A stretch of 64,000 bases of DNA from Pedobacter foliorum (GCF_013266735.1 NZ_JABSNU010000003.1:186001-250000), one strand, 5' to 3'. Shown: positions 50,835-59,840, numbered from the stretch's first letter. Numbers and translations are program-made. Notes: generated by a model from the sequence alone, not told the origin.

Positions 50835-52385
50835 TTACAATTTAATTTCTTCGTCTTTTGAAGAAAGAAAGTGAAACTCAGTCAAATTATAAGATGAGAC
50901 TGCTCTGATTTTGATTCGTTGTCCGAATTTAAAAAACCATTTCCACTGTAAAGAGATAAAACCCTTTTTAATGAAAGCTTCAATATACGGGTGTACACAA
51001 AGCGTAATATTTTTTTCGTTTTGCTCCTGCAAAATATAGGTCAGGTTATTTTCAATGTCATCCATTAAAACAATACTGGCCTTAATTTCCCCCGTACCGT
51101 CGCAGGTAGGGCATTTCTCACTGGTTACAATGTTCATTTCTGGTCTTACACGCTGGCGTGTAATTTGAACAAGGCCAAACTTACTTGGAGGCAATATGGT
51201 GTGCTTGGCACGATCCAGCAACATCAGATCCTTCAGATAATCGAACAACATTTTACGATTGGTAGGTTTGTGCATGTCGATAAAATCGATTACTACAATA
51301 CCACCCATATCCCTTAAACGAAGTTGGCGGGCAATTTCTTTAGCGGCTTCTTTATTAACCTGTAAAGCATTGTCTTCCTGATTTTCTTTGCTCGCAGTTC
51401 TGTTTCCGCTGTTTACATCAACCACATGAAGGGCTTCGGTATGTTCAACTACAAGGTAAGCTCCTCCTGCTAAGTTTACAGTTTTACCGAAAGAGTTCTT
51501 AATTTGTTTTTCAATACCGAAATGCTCAAAAATAGGCTCCTTATGTTTGTATAATTTTACAATCTTTTCCATTTCTGGAGAGATTTCATGAACATAAGAA
51601 CGAATGTCTTCAAACAGGTTATTATCGCTTACATAAACATTAGTAAAATCAGTGCTTAAAATATCACGGATTAATGTTGATGTACGATCCATTTCTCCCC
51701 AAACCCGTTTAGATGGTTCTGCATCAGGAAGCTTTTTAATGAAGCTTTCCCATTTAGCTACAGAATCTAGAAGATCTTTCTGGAGTTCTGCAACACCTTT
51801 ACCTTCTGAAACGGTTCTGATAATTACCCCAAAGTTTTTAGGCTTAATACTTTCAATAATCTTTTTTAAACGATTACGTTCGGTATTGCTTTTAATCTTT
51901 TTGGAAATAGAAATTACATTAGAGAAAGGAACTAATACAATATATCTGCCGGCTATTGAAAGGTCTGAACTTAAACGAGGACCTTTGGTTGAAATTGGCT
52001 CTTTTGCTATCTGAACAGGTAAAACAAGATTCTTGCTTACCACTTCTGATATTTTGCCTGCTTTGTTAATGTCTCCTTCTAGCTTGAAATTATCCAGTAG
52101 AGTGCCATTAACAGAGCCGTTACGCTTGATTTTAGTTAGCTTAATTAAAGATTGAACTTGAGGACCGAGATCAAAATAATGCAAGAATGCATCTTTTTCA
52201 TAACCAACATCTACGAACGCAGCATTTAGACCCGGCATAATTTTTTTAATGCGGCCTAAATAAATGTCGCCAACGGCGTAGTTGTTGTTGATCTGTTCTT
52301 TATGAAGTTCTACAAGTTGTTTGTCTTCAACTAAAGCTATGGTTACTCCCAGTGGAGAGGAATCTATAATTAATTCTTTTACCAA
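50835..52385 (-). CDS. rng: Ribonuclease E/G family protein
   Basis: This 516-residue protein is the catalytic core type (RNase G): an S1 domain with LNAAFVDVGYEKDAFLHY (about 53-70), the 5'-sensor region, the metal-site Asp residues in HVVDVNSGN and IVVIDFIDMHK, and the zinc-link CPTCDGTG (about 425). There is no degradosome scaffold tail. It cuts single-stranded RNA in AU-rich sites and matures rRNA. It lies downstream of the COX24-type peptide gene, from which it is separated by a terminator. Confidence 0.95.
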   Translation of the reverse strand: MVKELIIDSSPLGVTIALVEDKQLVELHKEQINNNYAVGDIYLGRIKKIMPGLNAAFVDVGYEKDAFLHYFDLGPQVQSLIKLTKIKRNGSVNGTLLDNFKLEGDINKAGKISEVVSKNLVLPVQIAKEPISTKGPRLSSDLSIAGRYIVLVPFSNVISISKKIKSNTERNRLKKIIESIKPKNFGVIIRTVSEGKGVAELQKDLLDSVAKWESFIKKLPDAEPSKRVWGEMDRTSTLIRDILSTDFTNVYVSDNNLFEDIRSYVHEISPEMEKIVKLYKHKEPIFEHFGIEKQIKNSFGKTVNLAGGAYLVVEHTEALHVVDVNSGNRTASKENQEDNALQVNKEAAKEIARQLRLRDMGGIVVIDFIDMHKPTNRKMLFDYLKDLMLLDRAKHTILPPSKFGLVQITRQRVRPEMNIVTSEKCPTCDGTGEIKASIVLMDDIENNLTYILQEQNEKNITLCVHPYIEAFIKKGFISLQWKWFFKFGQRIKIRAVSSYNLTEFHFLSSKDEEIKL

Positions 52386-52452
52386 AAGCTACAGATTTTA
52401 AGGCAATAAATGCCTTATTAACACATGGACAAATAAAAAAAACATTTGCAAC

Positions 52453-52487
52453 GAAAAATAAGGCTAAGATCTCATCGTAGCCTTATT
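52453..52487 (-). terminator. Terminator after the COX24-type gene
   Basis: AATAAGGCTA (52457-52466) and TAGCCTTATT (52478-52487) form a 10-bp perfect stem with an 11-nt loop. On the minus strand TTTTT follows. Confidence 0.85.
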
Positions 52488-52510
52488 TCTGTGCAAATCA
52501 ATAAGAAAAA

Positions 52511-52600
52511 TTATTTTTTCTTATGTCTGTTTTTTCTTAAACGTTTTTTGCGTTTGTGGGTAGCCATTTTATGTCTTTTTCTTTTTTTACCGCTTGGCAT
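52511..52600 (-). CDS. AURKAIP1/COX24 domain (mS38-like) basic peptide
   Basis: This is a 29-residue protein, shorter than most gene-finder limits. It begins MPSGKKRKRHKMATHKRKKR and ends LRKNRHKKK; more than half of the residues are Lys, Arg or His. The pattern KRKRHKMxxHKRKKRLRKNR is the AURKAIP1/COX24 signature, named after the mitochondrial ribosome protein mS38. Bacteroidota have such short peptides, likely ribosome-associated. It is 36 bp downstream of the TPR gene and followed by a terminator, in a group with HU and TPR. Confidence 0.88.
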   Translation of the reverse strand: MPSGKKRKRHKMATHKRKKRLRKNRHKKK

Positions 52601-52635
52601 AGTCTTGAATTTTAAATATTTTTTAAATCTGTTTA

Positions 52636-53502
52636 TTAATTTTTACTCTTTAGCTCCAATACTTTGTCATCAATAAATTTAGATAACTTAGGATTTGCAG
52701 CTAGCTTTTTACTCTTCAAATAAGCATCAATTGCATCTGTATTTTTGCCGAGGCTTTCGTAAGCTGTAGCTAAATAGAAGTAAGCATCTGGAGAAGGCTT
52801 AATGGTGATAATGTTGTTAAATCTGGTGATGGCTTTGTCAAACTGACCAGATTTGATTGCAAATGTACCTAAACTCATATTCGCTTTCAAATTCTTTGGG
52901 TCTTTTTTTACCACATCCATTAATAATGCAATACCTTTCATCGGCATTCCCAATCCATCCACAATTGTGATACCTAAACCGGTCTTCGCATCATTGCTTG
53001 TCGAGTCAATACTCATTGCATTAGTATAAGCAGCATTTGCTCTCTGTAATAATGCAGGTTGTAATAAACTGTCTCTAGAGCTATCAAACGCTTTTAAGAA
53101 GCGGTCTCCGGTAACTAACCAACTGTTTAAGGTTTTCTCTTGATTGGCTATAATCTCAAGGTATAAAGCACTTGGTGCGCTTTGTTCAACATCATCCCAT
53201 TTTTGAGCAAGTACTTTTGCCGACGCGATTTTATCTTTATCAGCAGCAGCTTTAAATGCATTCTCAAGTGAAGTGATTTCAGCAGCAAAGTTAGGGCTGA
53301 TCAGAGTTTTCCCAGAAGCCGAAACTTCTTCCAAACTAATTGGCTGAGGAGCCTCTGAAGCCATTGGCCCTGCAGCAGGAACATTGCTCGTTTGCTCTTT
53401 TGGCTTAACTAAACCTTTAATATCCCTTGTAAACAAAAACGCTCCAAGCAATACTATTGCTCCAATTATGATAATTTGTTTTGAACGGATATTGTTTAGC
53501 AT
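52636..53502 (-). CDS. TPR repeat protein with N-terminal membrane anchor
   Basis: This 288-residue protein has a membrane helix at about residues 8-25 (IIIIGAIVLLGAFLF), a Pro/Ala/Glu-rich linker, and a helical domain with TPR-like repeats in the C-terminal half (NLKANMSLGTFAIKSGQF and DAYFYLATAYESLGKNTDA). It is probably a membrane-anchored scaffold. The HU-type gene lies 7 bp upstream, so the two are cotranscribed. The function is unknown. Confidence 0.82.
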   Translation of the reverse strand: MLNNIRSKQIIIIGAIVLLGAFLFTRDIKGLVKPKEQTSNVPAAGPMASEAPQPISLEEVSASGKTLISPNFAAEITSLENAFKAAADKDKIASAKVLAQKWDDVEQSAPSALYLEIIANQEKTLNSWLVTGDRFLKAFDSSRDSLLQPALLQRANAAYTNAMSIDSTSNDAKTGLGITIVDGLGMPMKGIALLMDVVKKDPKNLKANMSLGTFAIKSGQFDKAITRFNNIITIKPSPDAYFYLATAYESLGKNTDAIDAYLKSKKLAANPKLSKFIDDKVLELKSKN

Positions 53503-53509
53503 AAGTTGA

Positions 53510-53812
53510 TTAAGCTTCTACGCTTACTTTTTTTGAATTGTTCTTTACTTTGTCAACAAAAACTTTTGCTGGTTTAAAACTTGGAACAAAGTGCTCTGGG
53601 ATAATAATCGCAGTGTTTTTAGAAATATTTCTCGCAGTTTTTTGCGCTCTCTTTTTTACAACAAAACTACCAAAACCTCTAACATATACATTCTCTCCTC
53701 CGATCATACTGTTCTTGATCACTTTGAAAAATGCCTCAACGGTTTCTTGTACATCTACCTTTTCAATTCCTGTTTTTGTTGATATTTCTGAAATAATATC
53801 TGCCTTAGTCAT
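53510..53812 (-). CDS. HU/IHF family DNA-binding protein
   Basis: This 100-residue protein has the HU fold: TKADIISEISTKTGI (about 2-16), then NVYVRGFGSFVVKKR (about 42-56) and a beta-arm with ARNISKNTAIIIPEHFVPSFKP, where the intercalating Pro lies in IIIP. The C-terminal tail is basic. It bends DNA in the nucleoid. The conserved arrangement HU-TPR-COX24-RNase G is seen here. A TACTTTTG box is 53 nt before its start codon. Confidence 0.9.
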   Translation of the reverse strand: MTKADIISEISTKTGIEKVDVQETVEAFFKVIKNSMIGGENVYVRGFGSFVVKKRAQKTARNISKNTAIIIPEHFVPSFKPAKVFVDKVKNNSKKVSVEA

Positions 53813-53865
53813 ATTCTATTATTTATTTATAGTGTATTATATACTTTATAAGTGATTTGGGGTTG

Positions 53866-53873
53866 CAAAAGTA
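53866..53873 (-). promoter_or_regulatory. TACTTTTG -7 box of HU-TPR-COX24 operon
   Basis: On the minus strand TACTTTTG is 53 nt upstream of the HU start codon, which gives a normal leader of about 45-50 nt. Confidence 0.5.
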
Positions 53874-53970
53874 TTGCTTTTTAATGAGATAGGAAAATAA
53901 AAGATGATTTATTTGTTTCACATTGTATCAGAGAATTGCAAGTTTTGCCGAAAACAAATTAATAACGCTG

Positions 53971-53978
53971 TATTTTTG
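53971..53978 (+). promoter_or_regulatory. TATTTTTG -7 box before mutY
   Basis: TATTTTTG is 5 nt upstream of the mutY ATG (53984). A TTTG occurs at 53944-53947, 23 nt before the box, a bit far for the usual spacer. Confidence 0.45.
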
Positions 53979-53983
53979 TCCTT

Positions 53984-55033
53984 ATGATTTTTCAAACGGA
54001 AATAGTAAAATGGTATTTAAATAATAAAAGAGATCTGCCATGGCGGGGTACGACGGATGCTTATGTTATTTGGTTATCCGAAATCATTCTTCAACAAACA
54101 CGGGTTGAACAGGGGTTACCTTATTTCAATAGGTTTTTAGAAAATTATCCAACAATTACCGCTTTTGCTGCAGCATCTGAAACCCAAATTTTAAAACTTT
54201 GGCAGGGTTTAGGGTATTATTCCAGAGGAAGAAATATGCTTTATACTGCACGACAAATTCAGGAAATTTATGACGGAAAGTTTCCCACTAAATACGACGA
54301 TCTTATCCGTTTAAAGGGGATAGGCGACTATACTGCGGCAGCAATATCATCCTTTTCTTCCAATGAGATGAAACCAGTTCTTGATGGAAATGTTTTTCGG
54401 GTATTGTCTAGGTATTTTGGAATCGATACACCAATAAATAGTACTTCAGGTAAAAAGCAATTTATAGAACTGGCTCAAAAACTAATAGTCGGGCAGGAGC
54501 CTTCTGTATATAATCAGGCAATTATGGAGTTTGGCGCATTGCAATGTAAACCTAAATCTCCTTCCTGTCAATCATGCCCTGTTCAATCTGATTGTTTTGC
54601 CAGCAAAAATGAACTTGTAAATGTACTTCCCGTTAAGGAGAAGAAACTTAAAAAACGCACCCGTTATTTTAATTATTTGGTGTGTATTGAGGGTGATGAA
54701 ATCTTAGTTAATAAAAGGAATCCGGGAGATATCTGGCAGGAACTGTATGATTTTCCTTTGATAGAAACCGATGATAATTATACTGAGGTACAAGGACAAT
54801 TCCTGGATAAGTTAAAGGATGGTTTTGGCGATACCTGTACAATCACTCCTTTAGAGCAGAAAAAACATTTATTAACCCACCAAACTATATATGTTCAATT
54901 TTTTGCTTTAGATAATTATATCATTAACTTTAATCAGAATGCAGAAATAAAATGGGTTTCATTACAAGAGTTCGACGAATTGCCGCAACCTAAAGTGATC
55001 ACAAATTTTATAAGCTCTTATTCAGTTAATTAG
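53984..55033 (+). CDS. mutY: A/G-specific adenine DNA glycosylase
   Basis: This 349-residue protein is full-length MutY. It shows the catalytic Glu in SEIILQQTRVEQ (about 32-43), the helix-hairpin-helix LKGIGDYTAAAI, catalytic Asp in PVLDGNVFRVLSR, the iron-sulfur cluster CKPKSPSCQSCPVQSDC (C-x6-C-x2-C-x5-C), and a NUDIX-like C-terminal domain for 8-oxoG reading. It removes adenine opposite 8-oxoguanine. ssb follows after 14 bp. Confidence 0.95.
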   Translation: MIFQTEIVKWYLNNKRDLPWRGTTDAYVIWLSEIILQQTRVEQGLPYFNRFLENYPTITAFAAASETQILKLWQGLGYYSRGRNMLYTARQIQEIYDGKFPTKYDDLIRLKGIGDYTAAAISSFSSNEMKPVLDGNVFRVLSRYFGIDTPINSTSGKKQFIELAQKLIVGQEPSVYNQAIMEFGALQCKPKSPSCQSCPVQSDCFASKNELVNVLPVKEKKLKKRTRYFNYLVCIEGDEILVNKRNPGDIWQELYDFPLIETDDNYTEVQGQFLDKLKDGFGDTCTITPLEQKKHLLTHQTIYVQFFALDNYIINFNQNAEIKWVSLQEFDELPQPKVITNFISSYSVN

Positions 55034-55047
55034 TAAATTCAGAATTC

Positions 55048-55476
55048 ATGTCAGGTATTAACAAAGTTATTTTAGTAGGACATTTAGGAAAAGATCCTGA
55101 AGTCAGACATTTAGATGGTGGTGTAACAGTAGCTAGTTTCCCATTGGCAACATCAGAAACGTATAACAAAGATGGCAAACGAATAGAGCAAACAGAATGG
55201 CATAACATTGTTTTGTGGAGAGGTTTAGCAGAAGTAGCCTCAAAGTATTTGCAAAAGGGTAAGCTTGTTTACATTGAAGGTAAGCTTCGTACCCGTTCAT
55301 TCGAAGACAAAGAGAGAGTAAAAAAGTATGTTACCGAGGTGGTTGCAGAGAATTTTACTATTCTGGGCAGAAAAAGTGATTTTGAACAAACACCTGCCAC
55401 GGGAGAAAATAGTACACCAAAAAGCGAAACGGATTATATAGATCCTACTGACGCTTCAGGAGATCTACCTTTCTAA
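55048..55476 (+). CDS. ssb: Single-stranded DNA-binding protein
   Basis: This 142-residue protein has an OB-fold over the first 110 residues (NKVILVGHLGKDPEVRHL, then WHNIVLWRGLAEVASKYL, then KGKLVYIEGKLRTRSF) and a disordered tail ending DASGDLPF, the acidic tip that recruits partner proteins. It forms tetramers on single-stranded DNA. The gene follows mutY and is ended by a bidirectional terminator. Confidence 0.95.
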   Translation: MSGINKVILVGHLGKDPEVRHLDGGVTVASFPLATSETYNKDGKRIEQTEWHNIVLWRGLAEVASKYLQKGKLVYIEGKLRTRSFEDKERVKKYVTEVVAENFTILGRKSDFEQTPATGENSTPKSETDYIDPTDASGDLPF

Positions 55477-55486
55477 ACCGGATATA

Positions 55487-55524
55487 AAAAATGGCTGCCT
55501 CAACTTAATAAGGCAGCCATTTTT
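55487..55524. terminator. Bidirectional terminator between ssb and glmS
   Basis: AAAAATGGCTGCCT (55487-55500) and AGGCAGCCATTTTT (55511-55524) form a 14-bp perfect stem with a 10-nt loop. Both strands have a U-rich end. Confidence 0.9.
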
Positions 55525-55541
55525 ATCTCAGATGCTCTCGT

Positions 55542-57380
55542 TTATTCTACAGTAACTGATTTGGCCAGGTTCCTTGGCTGATCAACATTGCAACCTCTCA
55601 AAACTGCTATATGGTAAGATAGTAATTGAAGGGGGATTGTAGCCAGCAATGGTAAAAATGCTTCGCTGGCATCAGGAATCTCTATGCAATAGTCAACCAT
55701 CTTTCTTACTTCAACATCCCCTTCGGTAACAATTGCCAAAACAATTCCCTTTCTAGCCTTTACTTCCTGAATATTACTAATTACCTTCTCGTAAGAGGAG
55801 TTTTTAGTAGCAATAACAACTACAGGCATTTCTTCGTCAATTAAGGCAATGGGCCCGTGTTTCATCTCAGCGGCCGGATAACCCTCTGCATGTATATAAG
55901 AGATCTCCTTGAGCTTTAAAGCTCCTTCTAGCGCCACAGGAAAGCCACTTCCTCTACCAAGGAATAAGCAATTTCTTGAATCTTTAAATTTCTGGGCAAT
56001 TTCCTTTATGAGTTCATTGGATTCAAGTGCAATTTGAATTTTTTCCGGAATACAATCTAACTCAGTAAGTAATTCAATTAATTTGGAATTAGCGATGGTG
56101 CCTTTTTGCTGGGCCATGTAAAAGGCCATCAAAGTAAGTACCGTAACCTGAGCGGTGAAGGCTTTGGTGGATGCAACTCCAATTTCAGGGCCTGCATGTG
56201 TATAAACGCCTGCATCAGTAAGCCTTGGTATAGAAGCGCCAACAACATTACATACACCAAAAATGGTAGCTCCTTTTTCTTTTGCCATTTCAATAGCCGC
56301 CATTGTATCGGCGGTTTCGCCCGATTGAGAAATAGCAATTACAATATCTTTTTCAGTAATTATAGGATTTCTGTACCTAAACTCTGAGGCATATTCAACT
56401 TCTACAGGAATTCGTGCATATTCCTCAATTAGATATTCTCCTACTAAGCCTGCATGCCAGGAAGTGCCACAAGCAACAATGATAATGCGATCAATATTTT
56501 TTAGCTTGTCGGCGTATTCTTTTATTCCTCCTAATTGTACTTTACCTTCATTTGGGTAAATGCGCCCACGCATACAATCCCTTATGGAGCGCGATTGCTC
56601 AAAGATTTCTTTTAGCATGAAATGTTCATAGCCACCTTTTTCAAGCATTTCGAGTTTAAGCTCTAGCGCTTGCACGTAAGGGGTTTGAACAACATTATCC
56701 AATCGTTTAATCAATAGCTCATCGCGTTTGATAAAAGCAATTTCGTTGTCGTTTAAATAGATTACGTTTTTAGTGTATTCAACGATGGGGGTGGCATCCG
56801 AGGCGATAAAATACTCTCCGTCTCCAACACCTATTACCATTGGACTACCTTTTCTTGCCGCTATTAATTGGTCAGGATGTTCTTCGTCCATTAGAACAAT
56901 GGCATAAGCCCCATTAACCTCGCGCAAGGCTAATCGAACTGCTTCAAGCAGATCTACCTTTTCATTTTTATAAATCTCTTCAATTAAGTGAACTAAAACT
57001 TCAGTGTCGGTATCACTTTTAAACTCGTGTCCTCTTGTTTTTAGCTCTTCTTTAAGCGTAGCATAGTTTTCGATAATTCCATTGTGGATTATGGTAAGCT
57101 TGCCATTATTAGAAGTATGTGGATGGGAATTTCTATCTGATGGAGCGCCATGGGTTGCCCATCTGGTGTGGCCGATGCCGATAGTTCCGGAAAGGTCTTT
57201 ACCTGCGGCAAAATTTTCTAATTCCGTTACCTTGCCCGCCTTCTTGTAGATGTTTAATTTCGTGTCAGAAATAAGTGCAATACCGGCACTGTCGTACCCA
57301 CGGTATTCTAATCTTTTTAATCCTTTAATAACGATTGGCCAAGCTTCTCTGTGACCGATATAACCAACTATTCCGCACAT
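55542..57380 (-). CDS. glmS: Glutamine-fructose-6-phosphate aminotransferase
   Basis: This 612-residue protein is full length. The N-terminal nucleophile is Cys2 (MCGIVGYIG), with RWATHG and NGIIEN motifs of the glutaminase half; the isomerase half has two SIS domains (ACGTSWHAG, SQSGETADT, ASTKAFTAQ) and ends KSVTVE. It makes glucosamine-6-phosphate, the entry to peptidoglycan and lipid A precursors. A strong intrinsic terminator ends only 13 nt before the start codon, which suggests attenuation or readthrough control. No glmS ribozyme is visible. Confidence 0.97.
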   Translation of the reverse strand: MCGIVGYIGHREAWPIVIKGLKRLEYRGYDSAGIALISDTKLNIYKKAGKVTELENFAAGKDLSGTIGIGHTRWATHGAPSDRNSHPHTSNNGKLTIIHNGIIENYATLKEELKTRGHEFKSDTDTEVLVHLIEEIYKNEKVDLLEAVRLALREVNGAYAIVLMDEEHPDQLIAARKGSPMVIGVGDGEYFIASDATPIVEYTKNVIYLNDNEIAFIKRDELLIKRLDNVVQTPYVQALELKLEMLEKGGYEHFMLKEIFEQSRSIRDCMRGRIYPNEGKVQLGGIKEYADKLKNIDRIIIVACGTSWHAGLVGEYLIEEYARIPVEVEYASEFRYRNPIITEKDIVIAISQSGETADTMAAIEMAKEKGATIFGVCNVVGASIPRLTDAGVYTHAGPEIGVASTKAFTAQVTVLTLMAFYMAQQKGTIANSKLIELLTELDCIPEKIQIALESNELIKEIAQKFKDSRNCLFLGRGSGFPVALEGALKLKEISYIHAEGYPAAEMKHGPIALIDEEMPVVVIATKNSSYEKVISNIQEVKARKGIVLAIVTEGDVEVRKMVDYCIEIPDASEAFLPLLATIPLQLLSYHIAVLRGCNVDQPRNLAKSVTVE

Positions 57381-57393
57381 ACTAAATGGGTTT

Positions 57394-57432
57394 AAAAAAA
57401 GTATCCTCCGAAATTAATGATCTCGGAGGATA
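57394..57432 (-). terminator. Intrinsic terminator/attenuator immediately before glmS
   Basis: TATCCTCCGA (57402-57411) and TCGGAGGATA (57423-57432) form a 10-bp stem with an 11-nt loop. On the minus strand the stem is followed by C and seven T (57394-57400). Only 13 nt remain to the glmS start codon, leaving no room for a separate promoter. Confidence 0.88.
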
Positions 57433-57462
57433 TAAACGCAATAGTGTGTTAAATTAATTTAG

Positions 57463-58899
57463 TTAATCAACTCTGGTATAGTAGATGTTTAACTTAAGGC
57501 CTTTTTCATTCGTTCCGGGAGTCGCCGTGTTAATGATTGAGCGTGCTCCAGAGGTTAATGAAGGGAAAATATTGTATTCTGTAAGTGAACTTGGCGAAAG
57601 ATAAGTGCCGTAATCTTTAGTCTTCTCATCAATCAAAGATTGTAGATAAGCCGTTACAGTGAATATGTATCTTTTATTTACAGTGTCGTAAAAGCCACCA
57701 AATGCAGCTTCTGATCCAGCATAAGATGGATTGTTGCTGGCTTGAGTAGGAGCAATGTTATCTATTAAATTCACTCTTTGTCCGGCTATGTCAAGTCTGT
57801 AAAGTGACAATCTTTGTGCCGGATTCCATGGAGATACATCAGTTCCATTGCTAATATTAACAACCAATTCAGCTCTGTTAATAACCACACGAGCATTTGG
57901 ATTACCAGCCTTTACTTTTTCTACAAAAGCTTTTAGATCAGGGAAAGCAATTTTATTTCTTACTCCAGAAAGTGCTTGCAGGTAAGTAACCTTATAAGGG
58001 GTTGCAGGGCTTGGAACATCTAGTTGTTCTTTAACCACAGTGCCATCATAATCATGTTTAACGTATGCTGCAATTGGGCCTGAGCCTGATGAGATTGGGA
58101 AATTAACCGCTACAGTATCTTTTTCAATAACGCTTGTGCCAACTTGTTTTTTGTAGTAGATCTCAATTTTAGAATCAGTACCACCAAAATTAACAAACAT
58201 TACACCACCAGGTCCGTTTGCTTTAGCAGTTACCTGTAAGCCTTTAAATTGAGCAGCAAACTTAAGATTGGTAGATCTCAATGCCGAGTCTAAGTTTACA
58301 ATTTTAGACTGAATAAATGCATTGCTAAGTTTTATTCTTAATTGAGGGACAACAACTTTAAGTGTATCCGGTTTCCCGTTCACTATATCAGTAATTTTTA
58401 AAGGAGTTTTTGGTTTCAGCTTTGTGGTAAAAGCAGGAGCCGCATCAGCTTCTACAGGCCAAACTTTATTACTTAAAAAGACCTTTTGTGCAGAAAGATC
58501 ATCCTTAAGTTGTTTAACGGTAAAAGTATATTCAGTAGTTGTTGTATCGCCGTAAAATTGAGTAGAGTAAGGCAAAACAAGTATTGCCGAATCCACTGCA
58601 GGAATTCCACCAAAGCTGTAGCTGTTAGAAGGAAGTGATACTGTCATCGAAAGGCTGGCCTCAGTTTTTCCAAAAATAGGATCGCCAGTTATGTTTCCTA
58701 GGGGATGTCTAACCAGTCCAATTGAAGCAGTTGGAGAATCAAGAACAGTTTTAGATTCAACAAGCACGGTATTATCTAAAACACCTTTAATAGGAGAGTC
58801 GCCTTCAGGTGTAAGACCGATAGTATTGGCATCTTTACAAGATGCAAAAAGAAAAAGACCTATTAACAGGGTCAATAAGTCTTGTTTTATAAATTTCAT
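57463..58899 (-). CDS. DUF4270 lipoprotein
   Basis: This 478-residue protein has a lipoprotein signal with lipobox LFASC (Cys about residue 21) followed by KDANTIGLTPEGDSP. The rest is predominantly beta-strand and matches DUF4270, a family of outer-membrane-linked lipoproteins in Bacteroidota. The C-terminal part is LTSGARSIINTATPG then LKLNIYYTRVD. The function is unknown. It is 18 bp downstream of the glycogen-synthase-like gene on the same strand. Confidence 0.88.
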   Translation of the reverse strand: MKFIKQDLLTLLIGLFLFASCKDANTIGLTPEGDSPIKGVLDNTVLVESKTVLDSPTASIGLVRHPLGNITGDPIFGKTEASLSMTVSLPSNSYSFGGIPAVDSAILVLPYSTQFYGDTTTTEYTFTVKQLKDDLSAQKVFLSNKVWPVEADAAPAFTTKLKPKTPLKITDIVNGKPDTLKVVVPQLRIKLSNAFIQSKIVNLDSALRSTNLKFAAQFKGLQVTAKANGPGGVMFVNFGGTDSKIEIYYKKQVGTSVIEKDTVAVNFPISSGSGPIAAYVKHDYDGTVVKEQLDVPSPATPYKVTYLQALSGVRNKIAFPDLKAFVEKVKAGNPNARVVINRAELVVNISNGTDVSPWNPAQRLSLYRLDIAGQRVNLIDNIAPTQASNNPSYAGSEAAFGGFYDTVNKRYIFTVTAYLQSLIDEKTKDYGTYLSPSSLTEYNIFPSLTSGARSIINTATPGTNEKGLKLNIYYTRVD

Positions 58900-58917
58900 A
58901 TTTTAAAATACCTGAGT

Positions 58918-59748
58918 TTATGCTAGTGAAACCAATTCTTCGTCAGAAATCTCTTCATACAATGAATAGAAATTCTCGAAATTTTCGGTTAAATTAAAAG
59001 CTAAAGTTGGCTTATTAGAATCTTTAACAAATTTTAACACATCAGCATTTATTTTCTCATCAGCTAACACTACTGCATCAGAGTAAGTTATGGCTCCAAT
59101 ATGCAAAGCGCTACAATCAGCTTTTTCAAATGCTTTGGTATCTTCAACAGTCATAGAGTTCATAACTGCTTTTTTATACAAATCAGTGTTCATTGTTTCA
59201 GAGAAACAGTCCTCATAAATTGAATACACCACTTTTGAATTTTTAAAAGTAGGATCGTTTTTATAAGTAGTTTTAATGTATGCAGGTACTAAAGAAGTCA
59301 TCCAGCCATGGCAATGAACGATATCTGGAGACCAACCTAATTTTTTAACAGTTTCAAGTGCACCTTTACAGAAGAAAATAGTTCTCTCGTCATTATCAGC
59401 ATAGAACTTGTCCTCTTTATCTCTAAATACATACTTGCGTTGGAAATAATCTTCATTATCCAAGAAATAAACCTGCATTCTCGCTGCCGGAATTGAGGCC
59501 ACCTTAATGATCAATGGGTTGTCATTGTCATCAATAATGATGTTCATACCTGAGAGACGGATAACCTCGTGTAATCTGTTCCTTCTTTCATTAATGTTCC
59601 CAAACCTTGGCATTAAAATACGGATTTCAAAACCTTTATCCTGCATTGCCTGAGGTAACTGACGGGTAATTTCTGAAATCTTTGTGAGTTCAAGGAAAGG
59701 CGACATCTCGTGTGTAACAATCAGTAGCTTCGTTTTTGCCATCTCCAT
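58918..59748 (-). CDS. Glycogen-synthase-like N-terminal domain protein (truncated GT5)
   Basis: This 276-residue protein matches only the N-terminal half of glycogen/starch synthases: KLLIVTHEMSPF at the start, IRILMPRFGNI, then VHCHGWMTSLVP (about 145-156). The whole C-terminal domain (about 200 residues) is absent. At the place of the ADP-glucose-binding KTGGL motif the sequence reads LTKISEI, so the conserved Lys-x-Gly-Gly is lost. Catalysis is therefore doubtful. A short protein like this appears in related Bacteroidota beside DUF4270. ATG at 59742 is an alternative start. Confidence 0.85.
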   Translation of the reverse strand: MEMAKTKLLIVTHEMSPFLELTKISEITRQLPQAMQDKGFEIRILMPRFGNINERRNRLHEVIRLSGMNIIIDDNDNPLIIKVASIPAARMQVYFLDNEDYFQRKYVFRDKEDKFYADNDERTIFFCKGALETVKKLGWSPDIVHCHGWMTSLVPAYIKTTYKNDPTFKNSKVVYSIYEDCFSETMNTDLYKKAVMNSMTVEDTKAFEKADCSALHIGAITYSDAVVLADEKINADVLKFVKDSNKPTLAFNLTENFENFYSLYEEISDEELVSLA

Positions 59749-59840
59749 ATTCGTAAATAAAAATTTATGTTAAAGAAAAGATTATCAAGGGGCAAAGGTA
59801 AGCAAAATAATAACATTTATCAATATAATACGCAAGATGT

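Noticed and set aside
52446..52676. 76-residue plus-strand ORF
   Set aside because: It is the shadow of the COX24-type gene and of the terminator on the minus strand, made of Phe/Leu from Lys-rich codons.
57381..57480. glmS ribozyme upstream of glmS
   Set aside because: The 5' region is short and holds a terminator; the conserved ribozyme core sequence is not visible.
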